Part shown: positions 33,415 to 44,310 of the stretch, one piece after another
How positions within the stretch are numbered: position 1 is the stretch's first letter
Layout of the letters: each line of letters opens with the position of its first letter
NCBI GenBank assembly: GCA_030386875.1
Contig: CM059575.1
Coordinates: forward strand, 52,420,859 to 52,484,858
Direction: 5' to 3'
DNA: 64,000 nucleotides
Source of the DNA: Morinoia aosen
Lineage: Eukaryota; Arthropoda; Malacostraca; Amphipoda; Talitridae
Notes under the pieces: generated by a model
Database searches by the model: none
Told to the model about the DNA's origin: nothing
Seen by the model: only the letters and a program-made list of their open reading frames with translations
Position numbers and translations under genes: made by a program

Positions 33415-33813
33415 GGTATTAGTGCACACGTGCTGGTCGACATTAATCTGAAGAATTTCATCCTTTCTCTCTCGAGTTAAATTCGATTGTGCAAGTCGAT
33501 GCTGTTAGACATTAGTCTGAAGAATTTCACCCCTTCTTTCTTGAGTTGAATTCTCTCGTGCCACTCAATGTTGTCCAGCTTTGTGCTGAAGAATTTCTTC
33601 GCTCCTATCGTGTGTTAAGCTCTCTCTAGCTACTCGGTGTTGCTCTGCATTGTTCCGTAGAATTTCCCAGCGCCGGTCAAGGGTCAATTTAGCTCTAGCT
33701 TCTCGTTGGCGAGCATCATTGCTTCTTCTTGCCATTTCGCGTTGTTCATCCGATCGTCTTCGGCATTTTTCTTGCTGTCGAAATCTTGCTACTTCTCTCT
33801 TGCGGTTGGACAC
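33415..33813 (-). pseudogene. 23-residue repeat coding remnant (STPR-like)
   Basis: A minus-strand frame beginning MSNRKREVARFRQQEKC continues through two in-frame stops as four or five units of 23 residues. The units run from RAKLTLDRRWEILRNNAEQH to RESLTHDRSEEILQHKAGQH, then similar units around EILQTNV and EILQINV. Conserved positions are an Arg pair, an EIL core and a QH ending. A strict 23-residue period with Arg-rich helices resembles the score-and-three peptide repeat (STPR) of silkworm FMBP-1-type DNA-binding proteins and the basic repeats before some arthropod Helitron proteins. The stops near 33564 and 33495 make it non-coding as it stands. A Helitron N-terminal scrap is the main alternative, and no helicase or Rep motif is nearby. 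Confidence 0.45.
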
Positions 33814-34249
33814 ATTTCTATCATTGGTGGCCTCTTGTGCCGGAATTTTATTCTGATATGTCGTTTATCATCTCTTCGGAGCTTTTCAAGAAAATCACAA
33901 TTTCGAAAACAATAACTCAAGTTCCAAAATCTTGTGCCCTATACTAAGTGGTAGCCAGGTTACTGGTCAAACGAATTTATAACATATCTTTTCGCATTAT
34001 CAATGAAAAATATCAAAGCAACATGAATTTCAACATAGAAAGCTCGAAAGAAAATTTCTAGTTGTAAAAATAAGCCGATTGCGTATTCTGGATACCATAG
34101 TCAAGAGGGGGTCACACGGACGGACGGACGCGGCTCCTTTTATAATAATGATTAGCAGGACCATTTGAAATTCAACAGAAACAGACCATTTGAAATTACT
34201 GCTCATCGTTGAGCTAGGTGGACCTGTGTAAAATTTTCGTCAACACTAT

Positions 34250-35989
34250 TGTCGAGATTCTGTTCAGAATGATCAAATTTTTGCGAATTTTCGAGAATCT
34301 GTTCAGAATGATCAAATTTTTGCGAATTTAATATGAAAATTCTTGTAATTGCGTAAAAAAAAGTTGTGTGTTAAAAGATTTCAGTAAACCCCAGCAGCAC
34401 CGAGGGGTCGCTTCAACATGAATGTTTTTATGTCGCTTAAACATGTATGTTTTCTTTTATGCCTGTGTGTTTAAGGGGGAATGATAAGAGTGGCTTGCTC
34501 GAACATGAGTGTAGGCCTGAATGTTTACATTCAACATAGATTTATGTGGCAGGCACTCGAGCTGGGTAGTGTTGTGCTTGGCAAGCAAACCCCTCGAGAG
34601 GTGAACAAGGAGTGCGGTGTTGTGTTACCACAAAAGGCAAAGGTTTGTTGACCATAGGCTGGCTGGAAGGGTAGGGGAGCAGAGGGTAGAGGCGTGAGAA
34701 AGCTCTTTCGCCAACGGACTTAGACTTCAAGAATTAACACACAAATAAAGAAAAAAAAAAAGGCGTGTTCAGCTCACAGCGAATAGGGAGAGTGCAACCT
34801 CGGGAGGAGCCAATAGGACAAAGCCGGAGAAGGTTTGGAATTGCAGGAATGGTGCCATTGGTCATGATTAGAAAGAGGGTAGCCCCAAAAAGAGCACTTT
34901 TACTAGCATGAAAAGACGAGAGTCAATAAGAGTTCGCGAGCATCTCAATAAGGTCCGTCGTAGCTAGGCATCATACTCTGCGTCGTAAATAGGTGTTAAA
35001 TTAGATGTCATACTTGGAAAATAAGTGAGAAGCGAAACCTGTTGAGATATATTTTCTTGAAACAACACATTAAAAATTAACATTTTTTTTACCTTTTGCA
35101 GAGGAAAGAAGATTCCGTAACGTGGAGGTTGTTCAAAGAAAAATGTTAATAACTTCGTAAGGGAGGGTAAGAGATGCATTTCTTAAAAAGAAAGAGTAAA
35201 GATATTGTTGAGATAAATATTGCGATAATTCATTGTCATTCAGTCATTGATGCGCTTAAAAAAGTAACAAGTTAAATTTTTATCTTTGACAGGCGGGACG
35301 GTAATTCAGTCATACATCTGAGGATTGATCAGCTCGAATGAAGGGAATCGACGTGTGAACATGCTGAAACGAAATGAGCAAGATAACGTCCTCACTAGAC
35401 ATTTTCTGAACGGTGCATAAGATAGGCCTTTGAACTGAAGCGAGTCTCGGACGAATTTTGTGGTTGAAGTGACCTTCGCCTACTGGGCTGCTGGGGGGCG
35501 CTGAGATATTGTAGGCATTATTTGTGTTATGTTTGGATGCATAAGCAATCTGCGGTTAAAGGCTGGCCAGCCAAATTTCTGTGTAATTATGTGCAGTAGG
35601 TCATTTGACGTATGCTATTTGCTTTCATTACTTAATTAGCATTGTTCCTAACACCATTCATTGTGTGTACGCTCATTAATGTTTGTATGACGTATAGCTG
35701 GAAATTACAAATGTTAAGCATAGTTCATCCTGTGTATCATGCCCCACCATATTAGAAGCGATCAATCGTAACACCACGGAGGGCGCCCAGAAAATGCGCT
35801 GCGTAAGTGGGTCAGCGATCCCCGGTGAGTACCTTTCTTTTTAGTATATGTACTGTAATTGCCGATGATAATTCATTTAATTTGTGTTGTGTATATAGCC
35901 TGGAGGTGTGCCATTCCTCTATTCCGAGAACCTGATCTTCTTGTTAATGAATTGTTAACAAGGAGGTGAAGGGACAATTTCTCGTGACA
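34250..35989 (+). mobile_element. Solo LTR of the Gypsy-2 family
   Basis: Runs TGTCGAGATTCTG to CTCGTGACA and is flanked by the 4-bp TSD CTAT (34246-34249 and 35990-35993), with no internal region. At 1,740 bp it matches the full-length LTR at 49805-51549 in layout but is diverged. It includes a local tandem duplication of about 46 bp at its left end (GAATCTGTTCAGAATGATCA twice). Deletion between two LTRs by recombination is the usual origin. Confidence 0.88.
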
Positions 35990-36254
35990 CTATATAACCT
36001 ATACTAACCTAACCTAGCAAATCCTAACTTGTCTTTTCCTAACCGAACCTATCCTGATAAAATGTCAAGCTTATCAATGTATTTTAAAGATATTTTTTAA
36101 TGTTAGACTGAGGAATTCGGTATCCATGATACCGTAAACTCAGACGAAAGCGTAACGGATAACAAACAAATATATATACATCCCATATTTCTTATTAAGC
36201 GGACATCATATATGTGTATAAACAAACATATAAATAAATCTCACTTAATAATAC

Positions 36255-36405
36255 CCTTGATGAGTTCATTCGTTTGGTGTCCGCTTCTTCCGTCTCCCTG
36301 CGACGCTCACATGGATGCCTAATAGCCGTATCTGTGATACGAGTTTCAACAGTGCACACGTACAAAAATAATTTTATTGCGGGTACTGTTAGGATGGATA
36401 TTTTG
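36255..36405 (-). repeat. SINE-like dispersed repeat, copy c
   Basis: The reverse complement reads CCATCCTAACAGTACCCGC, then GTGCACTGTTGAAACTCGTA, TCACAGATACGG, TGTGAGCGTCGCAGGGAGAC, and AGAAGCGGACACCAAACG. It aligns with copy b over its full length. Confidence 0.75.
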
Positions 36406-36904
36406 GCTGTCATTCACATCTGCAAGAAAATTAAAAGAAAAATATAGAATCTCTTCATTTTTGACGGGCGTGTACGTTACTATTTAAATGAAAACGTAAC
36501 GGGTATAATTAGGTTAGATAGACAAGCCAACGGGTATCAGTGATTCGAAGTGACGGGAGTCAAACACGATGTGACATACTTGTGAAGCGAGTAGCTGGAG
36601 TTGGCAGCCCTAAACTACCGGTATCTCTGATACAAGCTGGAATCTGCTCAACAAAATTACTAGTATCTGTGGTACGAATTGACGATGAACGGAGTATCAT
36701 TACCCCCATTTTGCAACATATACACCACTTATTTCGTATACACCACTTAAGTTGGGGAATATTATTCTGTTCGTCTGCTGAATTAACAAAAGGATCCACT
36801 TATCATACTCATAAAATAAAACTCCAAGTGTCTCCTTACATAAGATAAATAAATTCATTTAAATGTTTGTGCGTAATTTCTCCAATGTTATTACAATGGG
36901 AATC

Positions 36905-37045
36905 TCATCGAACGCATCGCATTGGCTGGTCCGTCTCTCTTTCCTGCTCTTAATAAAAGATGCTCCATGGCCGTATCTGTGATACAGGCTTCACCAGTGC
37001 ACAAGTACAAGAATATTTTTAACGCAGGTACTATTGGGACGGATA
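36905..37045 (-). repeat. SINE-like dispersed repeat, copy d
   Basis: The reverse complement holds CCGTCCCAATAGTACCTGCG, TTGTACTTGTGCACTGGTGA, TGTATCACAGATACGGCCAT and an AGAGAGACGGACC tail, in the family order. Confidence 0.75.
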
Positions 37046-37611
37046 AATAAGTTAGTCTATTGTTTGTCTATTGAATTAGATCATGTTAGTCTATTGAGTT
37101 AACAAAATGGTTTAATAACAACGGTGTAAAATAGCTGCGTATAACAGCGGCCCACAACGAATGAATATACAAAAATCTTTTGCAGCTCTGCACACCACCA
37201 ATTTATAATTAACATCCAAGGCGAAACTTGCACAAAATTTTACCCTAAAATTGACGGTGCGAGCATTATGGCAGATTTAGAATCTGTGTGATAAATGAAA
37301 ACTTCGACTAATTTACTTAGGACTCAAATTTTCCCTCTTTTAGGCAACAAAAAAACAGGAAATAATTTCAACTTATAAGCAAAAAATAAAGTAGCAAAGA
37401 AACTTGAGTACAATGAGTCTCATCGCTGGTAAAATGTTATGCAATATTCGAAAAATAAATCGCACCGGATAAATTTGTGAACTTATTCTGGCCGTCAATT
37501 GGTCGTATTTAAAACTGCCAATTGTTGTAGTCTCAAGTCATTCATGAGTATGAATTTGTTGAGGCAACGCTTGTGTGAGTGAAATGTATGAGGTGTTTGG
37601 ATTGTGTGCAG

Positions 37612-38455
37612 GCAGAGCCGTGATCCTTGGAGGCATGGGGGACGGTGAATTCCTGCGGACTGTGGAGCTGGGAAACCTCGAGTCCTTCCCTGAGCTGCCG
37701 GCGCCTCTTTCACCTCCTGCGGCGGCGACGTCAGGACAACATGTGGTGGTGTGCGGGGGGGGGGGGGGGGGGGGGGTGAGAGGAAGTAAATCAACCGCTG
37801 CCTGTCACAAGATCAGCCTCAGCTCCCCGGGTGGTGGGTGGGAGGCCATGCCTGCAGCTCCGATAGATATGTCCGGACATACCGCAGTTTCAATAGGTCA
37901 GTCCGTCGTCTGGTTCATCCATTACCGCCACCTCGTCGTGTTTGATGGCGAGACACAGAGTTTTTCGACTCTAAATTTGCCTTTTGATGCAAACAGCTAT
38001 CCTTGCACCGTCTCAAACGGCACCCACGCGTACATCCTGGGTGCTGGCGGTGGCTGGGATGAAATTTGGGTGAACGAGAGGTCGATGGACGGAACTGAAT
38101 GGCGGCAAGTTGCTAGCATTGCACCAGATCGATACGCTCATGCATGCCTCTGGTACGGCTCGAACATAATGATAACGGGAGGGATGACGGAAAGGCCGGA
38201 GACGCGTTCCGATGTCGAGATGTTCAACACGGAGACTGGGGAAGTGTGGGCGGGACAACCCCTCTTGGCTGCACGACATGGCTATCAGATGATGCTGCTC
38301 GATGGAAGGCCTACTGTTGTAGGAGGGTGGGATAACAAAATTAAAGGGCATACTTGAACACGTTCGAGTCTTTTTCGTTGGAGTCAAATCGGTGGGAGAA
38401 GCTGGAGAGAACTTTGACGAGTCCAAGAAGTTATTTTGCTCTTGTTGAAGTTTAG
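37612..38455 (+). pseudogene. Kelch-repeat protein, probable terminal exon with a frame break
   Basis: The frame from about 37575 carries Kelch-type beta-propeller blades. Glycine pairs end the strands (RAVILGGMGDGEF, HVVVCGG, NIMITGGM, RPTVVGGWDN), each followed later by a Trp-containing segment (GGWEAMPAAP, TEWRQVASIA, GEVWAGQPL). A TGTGCAG just before 37612 is a good splice acceptor, so the ATG at 37575 is probably not a real start and this is a 3' exon. The frame stops at 38355-38357 right after the last Gly-Gly-Trp. Kelch-like sequence (LNTFESFSLESNRWEKLERT) continues in another frame from about 38351 to a stop at 38453-38455. A polyadenylation signal follows. Such C-terminal domains usually bind substrates for cullin-3 ligases, but the BTB part is not in the window. 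A decayed copy or an assembly indel would explain the break. Confidence 0.65.
37755..37776 (+). repeat. Poly(G) run of 22 inside the Kelch exon
   Basis: Twenty-two consecutive G encode a run of glycines within the frame. Such runs change length easily and are hard to sequence, so the frame across it is uncertain. Confidence 0.9.
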
Positions 38456-38520
38456 AAGTAATTAGCCTTGCACTGAATATTTTCTGCGAGATGCCCATCA
38501 AATAATCAAATTGATATAAT

Positions 38521-38526
38521 AATAAA
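38521..38526 (+). promoter_or_regulatory. Candidate polyadenylation signal of the Kelch exon
   Basis: AATAAA lies 66 bases after the second-frame stop at 38455, a normal distance for a short 3' untranslated region. Confidence 0.45.
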
Positions 38527-40184
38527 TAGATCGTATACAAGTCCAACAAAATTTGCCCTGCTTTGATACCGACAAAATTTCACCTTCAACAAACGAAGAG
38601 CTAATATGCTTCACTATCACATGCTGTCATGTGTGCGTGTATTGACTGCACGCGTACATGCCTGTTGCTACACGCCTACACGAGGTGTGCATTTGAGAGT
38701 ATTGATGGGTTCTCAAAGATTTATTTTTCGCTTGTTTTGTTTTATAAAAAGTGCGGAGTGCACCTCATGTGTTGGTGTTGCACATGTGCACATAACTGCG
38801 GCGCCGCCAAGTGCGTGTGTTGTGCTTGCCGCCCCTGTGCCTCACTAGTGTGCTGCTAGTGCCCAATGTTGGTGTTCTGGCAACTAGTGTACGGGGTCTT
38901 GCTAGTTTTGTTGTGCTTCTATTCACTAGTTGCTGATTGTTGTGTTTAGTGGCGATTGTCAGTAGAAGGGGTTTCTTGCTATATTTCATCAAGGACCATT
39001 ACATTAGTTAGTCATAGGAGGTTTTGATAGATTTGACTAATGCTTATCAGTTAATAATGAAGTCTCTTGCTGTATGTCACCAGCACCTACCCGTTAGAGA
39101 CACAAAGTGTTCGCGTCAGACTTGCTCTAAGTAGCATTTGATTTTGTTTTTTTGCTGTGCATCTTACGGTCGGCTTATGTTCGCTGACTCATTTACTCCT
39201 GCGTGTCGATTTGTTTACTGTGTGAGTGATTCCTTCACTTTGTTGATGATGCATTTACTCTGTATTTTGACCCATTTACTGTGTGTTTGCTCTCTTGCCA
39301 AATATATTGGAACCCTGATAAGCCCTCGTTTTCTTCAAACTTTGAGAAATAGGCAGCTACCTGCTTCTAAGTAAAGAAATTCTCCCTCCAAAATTTACCT
39401 CACTTTTACATTCGATAAGAAGGACATTGTCATCTTGATAATAAAGCTCAATATACATGAAAACATTTTTTTAGATGAAAATATTTCAGGTCATGTTTCA
39501 AAATGTTTGGTATTCTTGCTACGAAATGAATGGTATCAACGATAATCGAGATAATACTAGAAGCCATTGAAGTCTGATCTTCAAACCTCGACAGTAAAAT
39601 ATGATGAAAATTGAACGAGGTGAGAAAAAGCTAAAGGGTTAAAATGAACAACTATCGACAAAGTCAGCCTAGTAAACCCACTTTGTTCTACAGGATGTCC
39701 ATACAAATGTACCCACTGACCGATGTACTGCATGTACAGTATATACGATACCGCAGACATTTAACGGAATATTTCTGATCTACTTCTCACGCTTGCATTG
39801 GTATCTTATATACACACATTGGTGAGTGGACACAGTCGTGTGGACACCCTGTGTGATTGGGTGAAGTTGTTGCAAGTTGGACTCTAACATCGCACGAAGT
39901 GAAGGCCCTCCCGCTGCCCCAACTTTTGGCTTCACCGCCGCGGCGGTCAGGTGATGACAGCAGGTCGCCGTGGCGGTGGCGCTGGGAGAGGAGGTCATGC
40001 CGTCATCATATGTCAACGGAGAAAACTGCGGCCAAAATGTAGAAACTGAACCTGGATTTCCCTCGAGTGTTCAGCGGCCGCAATCGGAGCAACGTTCATT
40101 GGCTGAATGCAGAACGTCTGAAAACCAATGAAAGAGGCAATGAGCAAGATCAAAATGTGAATGACAAACAAATATTCGTATATC
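38527..40184. other. Unassigned sequence
   Basis: GT-rich and then AT-rich sequence. The open frames at 38606-38859, 39138-39374 and 39780-40016 have biased composition and no recognisable motif. Confidence 0.4.
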
Positions 40185-40265
40185 CTAATAGTACCCGAGA
40201 CTAAAATATTCTTGTACTTGTGCGTGTGTGAAACTCGTATCACAGACACGGTCATCAGTATCACA
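40185..40265 (+). repeat. SINE-like dispersed repeat, copy e (left part)
   Basis: CCTAATAGTACCCGAGAC, TATTCTTGTACTTGTGCGTG and AACTCGTATCACAGACACGG follow the family order. At its core it merges into the 21-bp tandem array. Confidence 0.7.
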
Positions 40266-40509
40266 GAAGCGGTGTTAGGTATCACAGATGCGGTCGTTAA
40301 AATCACAGATACGATTATTAGTATCACAGATACGGTCCTTAGTGTCACATGTAGGGTCACTAGTATCACATATACGGTCAATGGTATCACAGATACGGTC
40401 ATTAGTATGACAGATACGGTCATTAGTATCACAGATACTGTCATCGGTATCACAGATCCAGTGATTAGTATCACACAAGTGGTCAATACATAGTATCACA
40501 GATAGTGAT
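40234..40509 (+). repeat. 21-bp minisatellite derived from the SINE-like core
   Basis: About thirteen units close to AGTATCACAGATACGGTCAT plus one base. The unit equals the palindromic core of the SINE-like repeat and the bases after it. The length is a multiple of three, so both strands give spurious repetitive open frames. Confidence 0.88.
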
Positions 40510-40559
40510 CCTGACAAAATAATACAGATTCTGACGTGATAGAGACAAAAACTGGTGTG

Positions 40560-41000
40560 CATATGAACCCAATACACCACAATAACACTCACCAATGAAC
40601 ATATGAACCCAATACACCATAAAAACACTCACCGGTGCACATATGAACCCAATACACCACAATAACACTTACCAGTGCACACATGAACTCAATACACCAA
40701 AATAACACTCACCGGTGCTCATATGAACCCAATACACTACAATAACACTCACTAGTGCTCCTATGAACCCAATACACTACAATAACACTCACCGCTGCAC
40801 ATATGAGCCCAATACTTTACAATAACACTCACCGGTGCACATATGAACCCAATACACCACAATAACACTCACCGGTGCACATATGAACCCAATACACCAC
40901 AATAACACTCACCGGTGCTCATATGAACCCAATACACTACAATAACACTCACCGGTGCACATATGAACCCAATACTTTACAATAACACTCACCGGTGCAC
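40560..41000 (+). repeat. 40-bp minisatellite, left part
   Basis: About eleven units built from GAACCCAATACACCACAATA and ACACTCACCGGTGCACATAT. The array is split by Gypsy element 2 and resumes at 51550. Confidence 0.92.
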
Positions 41001-41804
41001 TGTCGAGAATCTGTTAAGAATAACCAATTTTGTGAATTAAAAAATGAGGATTTAGGGAAAAATTTTAATTGTGTGTAATAAATTTTGTGCTTACTTAGAA
41101 ATATCTCAGTAAATCCCAGCAGTACAGGAGGGTCGCTTCAACATGTATGTTTTTATGCCTGTGTGTTTGGACTCAGCAAATGTTAGGTGGAGCGATAAGA
41201 TGTAAGGGCTCTAACGATGTCTGTTTACATTGTGTGTTGTTTCTGGAGGGGTCTATTTTGTGGTGTTAGCAATTTTTTCATTCGGGCGAGCCCTTGGAAA
41301 CTTTAGACGTTCGGAAAAATGCCTACCCATGCGCAAACAAAAGTCGCCTTGTTGTCAAACATAAATCGAGACACTTAAGCCGAGAGAGGTGGCAAACCAA
41401 CTGTCGGTTTCGTAGGAGCTTGAGCGAGAGAAACAATGAGGCTAAGAAAGAAATAAAGGCGAGCTACGGAACTACCAATTAGAAAGAGGTAGGCGGTCGC
41501 GGTCGAGGTCCGAAGAAGCCTATCATGCCCCACAATATTAGAAGCGATCGATCGTAACACCACGGAGGGTGCTCAGAAAATGCGCTGCGTAAGTCGAGTC
41601 AACCATCATCGGTGAGTACAGCTCTAATTTTAGTATACAATCATTGTTTTTATTCTGTTCTTAGTGACTGTGTTCTTGATGCATCCTCACATTTTTGTGT
41701 ATTGTGTAATGTCATGGAGGTTTGCCATTCCCTCAATTCCGAGAACCTGATCTTCTTGTTAGCGAAATGTTAACAAGAAGGAGGCGGGACGTTTTCTCGT
41801 GACA
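41001..41804 (+). repeat. Gypsy-2 5' LTR with 941-bp deletion
   Basis: 804 bp. Compared with the 3' LTR, positions equivalent to 50327-51267 are missing. The junction lies at a shared TAT near 41521, which suggests a microhomology-type deletion. The shared parts differ at only a few bases. Confidence 0.87.
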
Positions 41805-42223
41805 TCCAAATTTGGTAAGATCCAAGTGATCAAAAATTTTATTAACATCTGTGAGTTAACAGCAGTATTGTGTGTTTTGATATTTTGTTGTTGTGTTTTA
41901 CATGCGCGTGTTGAAGTGAAATTTAGTGCGTACCCAAGCTTATGAAGTGCTACAATGATTGGAGAGTGTATCATTTCGAGAGCGATAAATTGTCATTGTT
42001 ACAGAACGAGAAGCTAACAAGTGTGTAATGATATACAGCTGAAAATTTTGAAGAGATCAAAGGGTGATAAAAATTGATCTAAATAAATTTCTCAGGAGCT
42101 TGAATAATTAAGGTAACGTGATGTTGAAAATTCACAGTGAGTAATTTTCTTGTTAATGAACTGCGTGAGCGTGAGTGATTATTTGTGAAGTCGTGAAGCT
42201 CGTGTTCAAAGGAGATTAGCATC
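41805..42223 (+). other. Gypsy-2 leader
   Basis: Untranslated region before gag. A TGG at 41813, 8 nt from the LTR, is a weak primer-site candidate (TGGTAAGATCC). Confidence 0.5.
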
Positions 42224-43195
42224 ATGCCTGGGAGAGGAAGAAGGAACAACGCGCGCGGAAACGAACCAGCGGCGCCACTACAGCCTGAAGAGGAAGAAGT
42301 TAATATGCCAGTTGTACGCAGTTGCGTGGGGGCCATTGGGGCTAAATTCAGAAGGGGCGATGACGTGGGAGAACATATGGCCAGGTTGAAGTTTCTGACT
42401 GGTAACCTGAATAACAGCGAGCAGGTGCATGCCTTCTTCCTATGCTTAAGTCAACAAGAGGCAAAGGAGTGCAATCAAATAATTGATACACTAACGAATC
42501 TACGAGAAGCAGAAATATGGCTACGTGCATATGCCGACCAAGTAGAACATCCTACTCAAGCGCTGTTTGAAATAGTAAACAAGAAGCAGACAAGCCGAGA
42601 GGGAGTTTCTGAGTACCTGACGCGCCTGGAAAGGCTGTACAACGATAATTATCTAGAACATCCGGAACGAGTCATCATAGATTTGATGTGGCTCGGATTA
42701 AGGGAAGACATCACGAGACCCTTCCGAAGTGATGCGCGACCTACAAGCATCCAAGAATTGAGGGACATGGCAATCGAAGTGGAAAATCGACGGATAGTGC
42801 CAGTACCAAGGGAAACTACAGAAAGAAGGGTATCTGAGAGGGAAAGACCGCAGAGAAGCAATAGGAGGCAGCAGCCTGAGAGTGCGCGTGTGGGCCACAC
42901 GATGTGGCATTCGCCACAGCGGCAAAGAGGCCACCGCAATGAAGCGCCACACTGGAGTGAAAGGGGCAGACAGATACGACACTCTCCTTATCACCGAAGA
43001 GGGAACTATGAAGCACCACACTGGGGCGAAAGAGGCAGACTGAGGAACCAACAGTACCAAAATTACCACGTAAGAGAACCACAGCCGCATCAGGAAGTAC
43101 CACCTGCACCTGCAGTGAACTTAGCGCAGTACAGAGCAGTGCCACCGCCGTGCGTCAACTGCGGAAAATTTGGGCACCTAAGAGCTGATTGCTGA
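42224..43195 (+). CDS. Gypsy-2 Gag
   Basis: A 323-residue frame from an ATG following the leader. It has a basic N-terminus (MPGRGRRNNARGN) and a helical capsid-like middle (ICLVK-like protease motifs are absent here) with HAFFLCLSQQEAKECNQII and SEYLTRLERLYNDNYLEHPE. An Arg-, Gln- and His-rich region with two GNYEAPHW/NEAPHWSERGR-like repeats follows. It ends in a single zinc knuckle CVNCGKFGHLRADC (C-x2-C-x4-H-x4-C) immediately before the stop. Gag would assemble particles and bind the element RNA. The next frame (protease) overlaps its last 7 nt in the -1 register. I see no standard slippery heptamer at the overlap, so how pol was expressed is unclear. Confidence 0.85.
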   Translation: MPGRGRRNNARGNEPAAPLQPEEEEVNMPVVRSCVGAIGAKFRRGDDVGEHMARLKFLTGNLNNSEQVHAFFLCLSQQEAKECNQIIDTLTNLREAEIWLRAYADQVEHPTQALFEIVNKKQTSREGVSEYLTRLERLYNDNYLEHPERVIIDLMWLGLREDITRPFRSDARPTSIQELRDMAIEVENRRIVPVPRETTERRVSERERPQRSNRRQQPESARVGHTMWHSPQRQRGHRNEAPHWSERGRQIRHSPYHRRGNYEAPHWGERGRLRNQQYQNYHVREPQPHQEVPPAPAVNLAQYRAVPPPCVNCGKFGHLRADC

Positions 43196-43857
43196 GTGCA
43201 ACAATTTGCAGGACAGCCAAAAAACGGAACAGGAGACCGTTAGCTCCAATAATAAATCCCAGCGTTATACTCCAAGTGAATGGTACACCTGTAACCGCGC
43301 TTCTTGATACCGGAGCAAATATATGCTTGGTAAAAGAGCGTGTGGTTGCAGGGATCAAAAATGCTAGTGTAAAAGGAACTTCGACTGCATTAAAAACAAT
43401 TGGAGAGGAACCCGTACCGGTGCTGGGAAAGATTGATGTGCCAATTAAAGTTAACGGTCAGAAAGTTGTACAAAGATGCTTTGTTGTGCGGGAAAATGCA
43501 TTCCCAGGAGACCTGCTAATAAGAGTGGAAGTAATGAACAAAGTCAACGCAAAGCTAGACTTCGGAAAACGTAGGGCATCATTCTTTGGTACTTACGTGA
43601 ACATGTTTTCAGCACCAGGACCCGCTTCTCCGAAAATTCTGTGGGTAACGCGGGAGGAAGCATCGGTCACTCTCGCTGAGGACATTACAGTGAAGCCTCG
43701 CGCGCAAACTATGGTGAAGTGCCGAGCAGATGTCAAGTTTGATGGAAAGGAGGTAATTTTGGAGCCTAGAATTAAGTTTGCGCCTTACGTGGGAGCCACC
43801 GCAGCAAAGGTACAAAACGGGTATGTTTTGATGCCCGTACTTAACCCGTTTGCCTAA
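43189..43857 (+). pseudogene. Gypsy-2 pol, aspartic protease part
   Basis: Open frame in the -1 register relative to gag. The aspartic protease motif ALLDTGANICLVKERVV is near residue 38. This is followed by TIGEEPVPVLGKIDVPIKV, a typical retropepsin second half. A TAA at 43855-43857 closes it. The same frame then continues through an acidic linker to a second stop near 44116, so the normal link to reverse transcriptase is lost. Confidence 0.8.
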
Positions 43858-44310
43858 GAAATCGCTCTGACTGAAGGAGCAATAATTGCAACATGCCACG
43901 AAATCTCGAATGAAAATGCAACTGAAGAAGAGGATAATGATGAAAACCGCGAAGCAGAAAATCTCTGCAGAGAGAAACGCTTTCAGCAAAATGACGAGCT
44001 TGACCTCAGTCACTTGGATGCTGAAAAACAAGAACAAATCAGAAACCTGCTGAAGGAATATCACAAAACAATCAGTGCAGACGAGATGGATATTGGCCAC
44101 GTTAAGGGAGTAAAATAAAAAATTTTGCTGAGTGATTACAGGCCAATTCAAATAAAAGGATGGCGTATTCCGTACACCAGCCAAGAAATTATTGATAAAA
44201 AGGTCTCGGAGATGATTGAAAGTGGAGTTGTGCAAGAGAGCACAAGTGCTTGGAAAAACCCACTTGTACTCGTAAGGAAGCCTGGGGGGGGGCCACAGAG
44301 TTTGCCTTGA
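43858..44310 (+). pseudogene. Gypsy-2 pol, linker and start of reverse transcriptase
   Basis: Same frame as protease. LDLSHLDAEKQEQIRNLLKE is the usual linker before reverse transcriptase. After a stop near 44116 comes YRPIQIKGWRIPYTSQEII and GVVQESTSAWKNPLVLVRKP, the first reverse transcriptase blocks. A run of nine G (44284-44292) then shifts the frame. Confidence 0.78.

Larger units (their letters stand above)
35994..37611. other. Unassigned sequence holding two inverted SINE-like copies
   Basis: Apart from repeats c and d and a further pair of diverged cores (GGTATCTCTGATACAAGC near 36619, AGTATCTGTGGTACG near 36663), nothing is recognised. Short open frames at 36540-36848 span these cores and are not supported. 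Introns of the Kelch gene could lie here. Confidence 0.4.

Noticed and set aside
38013..38549. 178-residue minus-strand frame opposite the Kelch exon
   Set aside because: Antisense shadow. The plus strand explains the composition and has the Kelch pattern.
40230..40510. CRISPR-like array of short regular repeats
   Set aside because: Units are directly tandem with no unique spacers, and the context is eukaryotic.
40013..40668. Overlapping 110-157-residue frames on both strands, some looking like hydrophobic repeats
   Set aside because: They are translations of the 21-bp and 40-bp arrays and continue only as long as the repeats do.
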